Positions 58,915 to 64,000 of a stretch of DNA of 64,000 bases are shown here, piece by piece. How positions within the stretch are numbered: position 1 is the stretch's first letter; the number at the start of each line of letters is the position of its first letter. Source of the stretch: Streptomyces cinnamoneus. GTDB taxonomy: Bacteria; Actinomycetota; Actinomycetes; Streptomycetales; Streptomycetaceae. The translations under genes were made by a program, and so were the position numbers. The notes under the pieces were generated by a model that was not told the DNA's origin, ran no database searches, and was given only the letters and a program-made list of their open reading frames with translations. The stretch is taken from assembly GCF_002939475.1 (NCBI RefSeq), contig NZ_PKFQ01000001.1, forward strand, positions 5,701,001 to 5,765,000, read 5' to 3'.

Positions 58915-60120
58915 CTACCCCTGGATCCGGTACTCCTCGAGTAGCCGGCGGCCGATGATCATTTTCTGGATCTCGGCCGTACCTTCACCGATGAGGAGCA
59001 TGGGCGCCTCGCGGTAGAGGCGCTCGATCTCGTACTCCTTGGAGAAGCCGTAGCCGCCGTGGATGCGGAAGGCGTCCTCCACGACCTCCTTGCAGTACTC
59101 GGAGGCCAGGTACTTGGCCATGCCCGCTTCGAGGTCGTTGCGCTCGCCCGAGTCCTTCTTCCGGGCGGCATTGACCATCATCGCATGAGCCGCTTCGACC
59201 TTTGTGCCCATTTCGGCGAGCTTGAACTGAATCGCCTGGTGCTGGGCGATGGCCTTGCCGAAGGTCTGCCGCTGCTGCGCGTAGGTCACACCCAGCTCGA
59301 ACGCGCGCTGAGCGACGCCACAGCCACGCGCTGCGACGTTCACGCGCCCGACCTCGACCCCGTCCATCATCTGGTAGAAACCGCGGCCCGTCGTCCCGCC
59401 CAGGACGCGGTCGGCCGGCACCCGCAGCCCGTCCATGATCAACTCGGTGGTGTCGACGCCCTTGTAGCCCATCTTGTCGATCTTGCCGGGAATGGTGAGA
59501 CCCGGCTTGACCTGCCCGAATCCGGGCTCCTTCTCGATGAGGAAGGTGGTCATCGACTTGTGCGGGGCCGTCCCCTCCGGGTGCCCCTCGTCCGTCCGGC
59601 ACAGCACCGCGACCAGCGTCGACGAGCCGCCGTTGGTCAGCCACATCTTCTGGCCGGTGAGGACGTACTCGTCGCCCTCGCGCACACCCTTGGACGTGAT
59701 GGCCGACACGTCCGAGCCCAGCGCCGGCTCCGACATCGAGAACGCGCCCCGGACCTCGCCCGTCGCCATGCGGGGCAGGAAGTACTCCCGCTGCTCCCGG
59801 GTGCCGTGCTGCTTGAGCATGTAGGCGACGATGAAGTGCGTGTTGATGATGCCCGACACGCTCATCCAGCCCCGCGCGATCTCCTCCACGCACAGGGCGT
59901 AGGTGAGGAGGGACTCCCCGAGGCCGCCGTACTCCTCCGGGATCATCAGGCCGAAGAGACCGAGCTCCTTGAGGCCCTCGACGATGCGCGTCGGGTACTC
60001 GTCGCGGTGCTCCAGCTCCGTCGCGACCGGGATGATCTCCTTGTCGACGAATTCACGGACGGTCGCGAGGATCTCCCGCTGGACGTCCGTCAACCCCTCG
60101 GTCCGTGCCAGACGGCCCAT
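58915..60120 (-). CDS. mcd: acyl-CoA dehydrogenase, probable methylsuccinyl-CoA dehydrogenase
   Basis: Flavoprotein of 401 aa: FSMSEPALGSDVSAI and WLTNGGSS (FAD and substrate loops), RQTFGKAIAQHQAIQFKLAE and the C-terminal IHGGYGFSKEYEIERLYREA with LLIGEGTAEIQK, whose Glu is the usual catalytic base. Assignment as (2S)-methylsuccinyl-CoA dehydrogenase rests on its place as the last gene of the ethylmalonyl-CoA operon (mesaconyl-CoA hydratase, lyase, mutase and crotonyl-CoA reductase precede it). One base separates it from mch. Sequence alone supports only acyl-CoA dehydrogenase. Confidence 0.88.
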   Translation of the reverse strand: MGRLARTEGLTDVQREILATVREFVDKEIIPVATELEHRDEYPTRIVEGLKELGLFGLMIPEEYGGLGESLLTYALCVEEIARGWMSVSGIINTHFIVAYMLKQHGTREQREYFLPRMATGEVRGAFSMSEPALGSDVSAITSKGVREGDEYVLTGQKMWLTNGGSSTLVAVLCRTDEGHPEGTAPHKSMTTFLIEKEPGFGQVKPGLTIPGKIDKMGYKGVDTTELIMDGLRVPADRVLGGTTGRGFYQMMDGVEVGRVNVAARGCGVAQRAFELGVTYAQQRQTFGKAIAQHQAIQFKLAEMGTKVEAAHAMMVNAARKKDSGERNDLEAGMAKYLASEYCKEVVEDAFRIHGGYGFSKEYEIERLYREAPMLLIGEGTAEIQKMIIGRRLLEEYRIQG

Positions 60121-60121
60121 C

Positions 60122-60634
60122 TCACTTCTCCCCGGTGATCGGCTCGGGGCGGCCGGGCTGTTCCCCGCCGCGCTCCTTGATGTACGTGGCGGTGGGGACC
60201 ATCACCTTGCGCCGGAAGACGCAGACGACGGTGCCGTCCTGCTTGTATCCGCGGGTCTCGACGTGGACGATGCCGCGGTCGCTCTTCGACTTCGACGGCG
60301 TCTTGTCCAGCACCGTCGTCTCGCCGTAGATCGTGTCGCCGTGGAAGGTCGGCGCGATGTGCTTGAGGGACTCGACCTCGAGGTTGGCGATCGCCTTGCC
60401 CGAGACGTCCGGCACGGACATGCCCAGCAGCAGGGAGTAGACGTAGTTGCCGACCACCACGTTCTTGCCGAAGTCGGTCGTCTCCTCCGCGTAGTTGCTG
60501 TCCATGTGCAGCGGGTGGTGGTTCATCGTGAGCAGGCAGAAGAGGTGGTCGTCGTATTCGGTGACCGTCTTGCCAGGCCAGTGCTTGTAGACGTCGCCGA
60601 CGGTGAACTCTTCGTAAGTACGGCCGAACTGCAT
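60122..60634 (-). CDS. mch: MaoC-domain hydratase, probable mesaconyl-CoA hydratase
   Basis: Hotdog-fold protein of 170 aa starting MQFGRTYEEFTVGDVYKHWP, with the hydratase-2 motif in the stretch TMNHHPLHMDSNYAEET (Asp/His region) and VVGNYVYSLLLGMSV. In this operon it would hydrate mesaconyl-C1-CoA to beta-methylmalyl-CoA. It is encoded within a longer frame; the ATG at 60634 with GGAGG about ten bases upstream is chosen. Five bases separate it from mcl. Confidence 0.88.
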   Translation of the reverse strand: MQFGRTYEEFTVGDVYKHWPGKTVTEYDDHLFCLLTMNHHPLHMDSNYAEETTDFGKNVVVGNYVYSLLLGMSVPDVSGKAIANLEVESLKHIAPTFHGDTIYGETTVLDKTPSKSKSDRGIVHVETRGYKQDGTVVCVFRRKVMVPTATYIKERGGEQPGRPEPITGEK

Positions 60635-60639
60635 CGCTC

Positions 60640-61623
60640 TCACGCCTCCGGGATCTCGAACTTCGACGTACGGGTCATCCCGGCGGCGCGGCCCTTGCCC
60701 GCGATGACCAGCGCCATCTTCCGGCTCGCCTCGTCGATCATCTCGTCGCCGAGCATGGCCGAGCCCTTCTTGCCGCCCGCCTCGGAGGTGCACCAGTCGT
60801 ACGCGTCCAGGATCAGCTCGGCGTGGTCGTAGTCCTCCTGCGAGGGGGAGAAGACCTCGTTGGCCGCCTCCACCTGGCCGGGGTGCAGCACCCACTTGCC
60901 GTCGAAGCCGAGCGCGGCGGCGCGCCCGGCCACCTCCTTGTAGCCCTCCACGTTCTTGATCTGGAGGTAGGGGCCGTCGATGGCCTGGAGGTCGTGCGCG
61001 CGGGCCGCCATCAGGATGCGCATGAGGATGTAGTGGTAGGCGTCCGCCGGGTAGCCGGGCGGCTGCTCGCCCACGACCAGGGACTTCATGTTGATGGACG
61101 CCATGAAGTCGGCCGGGCCGAAGATGATCGTCTCCAGGCGGGGCGAGGCCGCCGCGATCGCGTCGACGTTGACCAGGCCCCTGGCGTTCTCGATCTGCGC
61201 CTCGATGCCGATGCGGCCGACCTCGAAGCCCATGGTCTTCTCGATCTGCGTCAGCAGCAGGTCCAGGGCGACCACCTGCTGGGCGTCCTGCACCTTGGGC
61301 AGCATGATGCAGTCGAGGTTCGGGCCGGCGCCCTCGACGACCGTGATCACGTCGCGGTAGGTCCAGTGCGTGGTCCAGTCGTTGACCCGGACGACCCTGG
61401 TCTTGCCCGTCCAGTCGCCGTTGTTCAGCGCGTCGACGATGGTGTGCCGGGCGCCTTCCTTGGCCAGCGGCGCGCAGGCGTCCTCCAGGTCCAGGAAGAC
61501 CTGGTCGGCCGGCAGGCCCTGGGCCTTCTCCAGGAAACGCGGGTTGCTGCCGGGGACGGCGAGGCAGGAACGGCGCGGGCGCAGCCGGTTCACGGGGGAA
61601 AGGCCCTCGACGGTGCCAGTCAT
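60640..61623 (-). CDS. mcl: HpcH/HpaI-family CoA-ester lyase (malyl/beta-methylmalyl-CoA lyase)
   Basis: Protein of 327 aa: RPRRSCLAVPGSNPRFLEKA, FLDLEDACAPLAKEGAR (metal-binding Asp/Glu), GIEAQIENARGLVN (catalytic Glu region) and IIFGPADFMASI. It cleaves beta-methylmalyl-CoA to glyoxylate and propionyl-CoA, and/or malyl-CoA, in the ethylmalonyl-CoA pathway. Its start overlaps the end of the mutase gene by four bases (ATGA), so translation is coupled. Confidence 0.9.
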   Translation of the reverse strand: MTGTVEGLSPVNRLRPRRSCLAVPGSNPRFLEKAQGLPADQVFLDLEDACAPLAKEGARHTIVDALNNGDWTGKTRVVRVNDWTTHWTYRDVITVVEGAGPNLDCIMLPKVQDAQQVVALDLLLTQIEKTMGFEVGRIGIEAQIENARGLVNVDAIAAASPRLETIIFGPADFMASINMKSLVVGEQPPGYPADAYHYILMRILMAARAHDLQAIDGPYLQIKNVEGYKEVAGRAAALGFDGKWVLHPGQVEAANEVFSPSQEDYDHAELILDAYDWCTSEAGGKKGSAMLGDEMIDEASRKMALVIAGKGRAAGMTRTSKFEIPEA

Positions 61624-63632
61624 GCGGATACCTCCAGGGGGTCGAGCCTGTTCGCTTTGCGGATCTCGTCGACGATACGGCCGATGATCTCCGTGATACC
61701 GAAGTCCTTCGGGGTGAAGACCGCCGCGACACCGGCCGCCCGCAGGGCGGCGGCGTCGGCTGACGGGATGATGCCACCGACGATCACGGGCACGTCGTCC
61801 GCCCCCGTCCCGCGCAGCCGGGTCAGGACGTCCGGTACCAGCTCGGCGTGCGAGCCGGAGAGGATCGACAGACCCACGCAGTGCACGTCCTCGGCGACGG
61901 CCGCCGAGACGATCTGCTCGGGGGTGAGACGGATGCCCTGGTAGACCACCTCGAAGCCGGCGTCACGGGCCCGCACGGCGATCTGCTCGGCGCCGTTGGA
62001 GTGGCCGTCCAGGCCGGGCTTGCCGACGAGCAGCCGGAGCCGGCCGCCGCCCAGGTCCTGCGCGGTGCGGGCGACCTTCTCGCGCACGGCCGCCAGCGGG
62101 GTGCCCGCCTCGGCGGTCACGGCCAGCGGGGCGCCGCTGACGCCCGTGGGGGCGCGGAACTCGCCGAAGACGTCGCGCAGGGCCCAGGACCACTCGCCGG
62201 TCGTGACGCCCGCCCGTACGCACTCCAGGGTGGCCGCCATCAGGTTCTCCGAGCCCGCGGCCGTCTTCTTCAGGACGGACAGCGCCTCCTGGGCGCGGGT
62301 CTCGTCGCGGTCGTCCCGCCAGCGGTGGAGGGCGGCCACGACGCGCGCCTCGTTCGCCGGGTCGACCGTCATGATGGCGGTGTCCAGGTCGGCGGTGAGG
62401 GGGTTGGGCTCGGTGCCCTCGTAGCAGTTGACGCCGACGATCTTCTCCTCGCCGGCCTCGATCCTGGCCCGGCGCTCGGCGTGCGAGGAGACGAGCTGGG
62501 ACTTGAGGTAGCCGGACTCGACGGCCGCCATCGCGCCGCCCATCTCCTGGATGCGCTCGATCTCCGCCAGGCACTCGGTCACCAGGGCGTCCACCTTGGC
62601 CTCGACGACGTGCGAACCGGCGAAGATGTCGTCGTACTCCAGCAGGTCGCTCTCGTGGGCGAGCACCTGCTGGATGCGCAGGGACCACTGCTGGTCCCAG
62701 GGGCGCGGCAGCCCCAGCGCCTCGTTCCAGGCGGGCAGCTGCACGGCCCGGGCGCGGGCGTCCTTGGAGAGGGTGACGGCCAGCATCTCCAGGACGATGC
62801 GCTGGACGTTGTTCTCGGGCTGGGCCTCGGTCAGCCCCAGGGAGTTGACCTGGACGCCGTAGCGGAAGCGGCGCTGCTTGGGGTTGTCGATGCCGTACCG
62901 CTCGCGGGTGATGTGCTCCCAGATGCGGCCGAAGGCGCGCATCTTGCACATCTCCTCGATGAAGCGGACGCCCGCGTTGACGAAGAAGGAGATGCGGGCG
63001 ACGACGTCGCCGAACTTCTCCTCCGGCACCTGTCCGGAGGCGCGCACGGCGTCCAGCACGGCGATGGCCGTGGACATGGCGTACGAGATCTCCTGGACCG
63101 GGGTGGCCCCGGCCTCCTGCAGGTGGTAGCTGCAGATGTTGATCGGGTTCCACTTGGGGATGTGCGCCACCGTGTACGTGATCATGTCGGTGGTCAGCCG
63201 CAGGGAGGGCCCGGGCGGGAAGACGTGCGTCCCGCGCGAGAGGTACTCCTTGACGATGTCGTTCTGTGTCGTCCCCTGCAACTTCGCGACGTCGGCGCCC
63301 TGTTCCTCCGCGACCACCTGGTACATCGCCAGCAGCCACATGGCGGTGGCGTTGATGGTCATGGAGGTGTTCATCTGCTCCAGCGGAATGTCCTGGAACA
63401 GGCGCCGCATGTCACCGAGGTGGGCGACCGGGACCCCGACCCGCCCGACCTCGCCGCGGGCGAGGACGTGGTCGGGGTCGTAACCGGTCTGCGTCGGGAG
63501 GTCGAACGCGACCGAGAGACCGGTCTGGCCCTTGGCGAGGTTGCGCCGGTAGAGCTCGTTGGACGCCTCGGCCGTGGAGTGCCCGGCGTAGGTCCGCATC
63601 AGCCACGGACGATCCTTCTGACGCTCAGTCAT
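61620..63632 (-). CDS. meaA: B12-dependent ethylmalonyl-CoA mutase (MeaA-type)
   Basis: Adenosylcobalamin enzyme of 670 aa with catalytic and cobalamin domains in one chain: RTYAGHSTAEASNELYRRNL and FDLPTQTGYDPDHVLARGEV near the N-terminus, MNTSMTINATAMWLLA, and the C-terminal B12 domain GKPGLDGHSNGAEQIA (DxHxxG, His binding cobalt) with SILSGSH and VIVGGIIP. It converts ethylmalonyl-CoA to methylsuccinyl-CoA. The shorter length and the wording separate it from methylmalonyl-CoA mutase. Nine bases after ccr. Confidence 0.93.
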   Translation of the reverse strand: MTERQKDRPWLMRTYAGHSTAEASNELYRRNLAKGQTGLSVAFDLPTQTGYDPDHVLARGEVGRVGVPVAHLGDMRRLFQDIPLEQMNTSMTINATAMWLLAMYQVVAEEQGADVAKLQGTTQNDIVKEYLSRGTHVFPPGPSLRLTTDMITYTVAHIPKWNPINICSYHLQEAGATPVQEISYAMSTAIAVLDAVRASGQVPEEKFGDVVARISFFVNAGVRFIEEMCKMRAFGRIWEHITRERYGIDNPKQRRFRYGVQVNSLGLTEAQPENNVQRIVLEMLAVTLSKDARARAVQLPAWNEALGLPRPWDQQWSLRIQQVLAHESDLLEYDDIFAGSHVVEAKVDALVTECLAEIERIQEMGGAMAAVESGYLKSQLVSSHAERRARIEAGEEKIVGVNCYEGTEPNPLTADLDTAIMTVDPANEARVVAALHRWRDDRDETRAQEALSVLKKTAAGSENLMAATLECVRAGVTTGEWSWALRDVFGEFRAPTGVSGAPLAVTAEAGTPLAAVREKVARTAQDLGGGRLRLLVGKPGLDGHSNGAEQIAVRARDAGFEVVYQGIRLTPEQIVSAAVAEDVHCVGLSILSGSHAELVPDVLTRLRGTGADDVPVIVGGIIPSADAAALRAAGVAAVFTPKDFGITEIIGRIVDEIRKANRLDPLEVSA

Positions 63633-63641
63633 ACGTAGTGC

Positions 63642-64000
63642 TCACACATCCCTGAAGCGGTTGATGGCGTCGATGTGCCGGGCCCGCATCTCCTCGTCGC
63701 GCACACCGAGGCCTTCCTCCGGCGCCAGGCAGAGCACGCCGACCTTGCCCTGGTGGAGGTTGCGGTGCACGTCGTACGCCGCCTGGCCGGTCTCGGCCAG
63801 GGTGTAGGTCTTGGACAGCGTGGGGTGGATCTTGCCCTTGGCGATCAGGCGGTTGGCCTCCCACGCCTCGCGGTAGTTGGCGAAGTGGGAGCCGACGATG
63901 CGCTTGAGCGACATCCACAGGTAGCGGTTGTCGTACTCGTGGTTGTAGCCGGAGGTGGAGGCGCAGGTGACGATCGTGCCGCCCTTGCGGGTGACGTAGA
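63642..64000 (-). CDS. ccr: crotonyl-CoA carboxylase/reductase, C-terminal part (cut by window edge)
   Basis: Only the last 118 or so codons are inside the window. The frame reads in from the edge as YVTRKGGTIVTCASTSGYNH, then the stretch from YLWMSLKRIVGSHFANY onward and the end KVGVLCLAPEEGLGVRD. This matches the C-terminus of the medium-chain reductase Ccr, which makes ethylmalonyl-CoA from crotonyl-CoA, CO2 and NADPH. First known gene of the operon in transcription order; its start lies beyond 64000. Confidence 0.9.
   Translation of the reverse strand, partial: YVTRKGGTIVTCASTSGYNHEYDNRYLWMSLKRIVGSHFANYREAWEANRLIAKGKIHPTLSKTYTLAETGQAAYDVHRNLHQGKVGVLCLAPEEGLGVRDEEMRARHIDAINRFRDV

Overview
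The window is high-GC actinobacterial DNA with the look of a Streptomyces chromosome: very strong G/C bias in third codon positions, frequent GTG starts, translationally coupled operons (ATGA, GTGA and TGATG junctions), F420-dependent and ethylmalonyl-CoA pathway genes, and many secreted enzymes and two-component systems. The assignment is from gene content, not from any search. No tRNA, rRNA or CRISPR array was recognised.

Left part (1-22.9 kb) is accessory-like. It holds the end of an FAD oxidoreductase, a beta-carbonic anhydrase, a Sua5/YrdC protein, a BASS-type transporter and a four-repeat membrane protein (COG4705-like). Next comes a minus-strand operon dedA-PAP2-response regulator-kinase. 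It diverges from a BlaI-type repressor and a BlaR1-like M56 protease. A second PAP2 gene follows. The same inverted repeat, GTCTAC-N6-GTAGAC, lies between dedA and blaI and again upstream of the second PAP2 gene, so these genes look like one BlaI regulon, plausibly for undecaprenyl-phosphate recycling under envelope stress. Then come crcB with a truncated DUF190 gene, and a lipoprotein/ABC (FtsX-type) operon flanked by two further two-component systems. The kinase of the second of these carries a one-base frameshift in a G run. The block ends in mobile-element debris: an 853-bp IS5-family element inserted in a tyrosine-recombinase remnant.

Middle part (22.9-44.4 kb): a pcaL fusion gene with an unusually long Pro/Ala/Gly linker, a UlaG-like hydrolase, exonuclease III, a large SGNH hydrolase, a GntR regulator with a clear operator, a complete IS701-family element (CTAG target duplication), a four-gene amino-acid ABC transporter, a CocE-type hydrolase, the nitric-oxide pair hmp/nsrR with two matching putative NsrR sites, a possible tiny-peptide/ImmA-like protease/MAB_1171c-family membrane protein cassette, an amidohydrolase, a small SGNH esterase and a gamma-glutamyltransferase.

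Right part (44.8-64 kb) is more core-like. A coupled operon for reductive pyrimidine breakdown (beta-ureidopropionase, class III aminotransferase, dihydropyrimidinase, F420-dependent LLM oxidoreductase) is followed by a lipoate-ligase gene with a nearby broken partial copy, an inositol-phosphatase-family enzyme, a CrtI-like oxidoreductase, a BCCT transporter, glycerate kinase, the phosphatidylethanolamine genes psd-pssA, and the ethylmalonyl-CoA pathway operon (ccr end, ecm/meaA, mcl, mch, mcd) running off the right edge.
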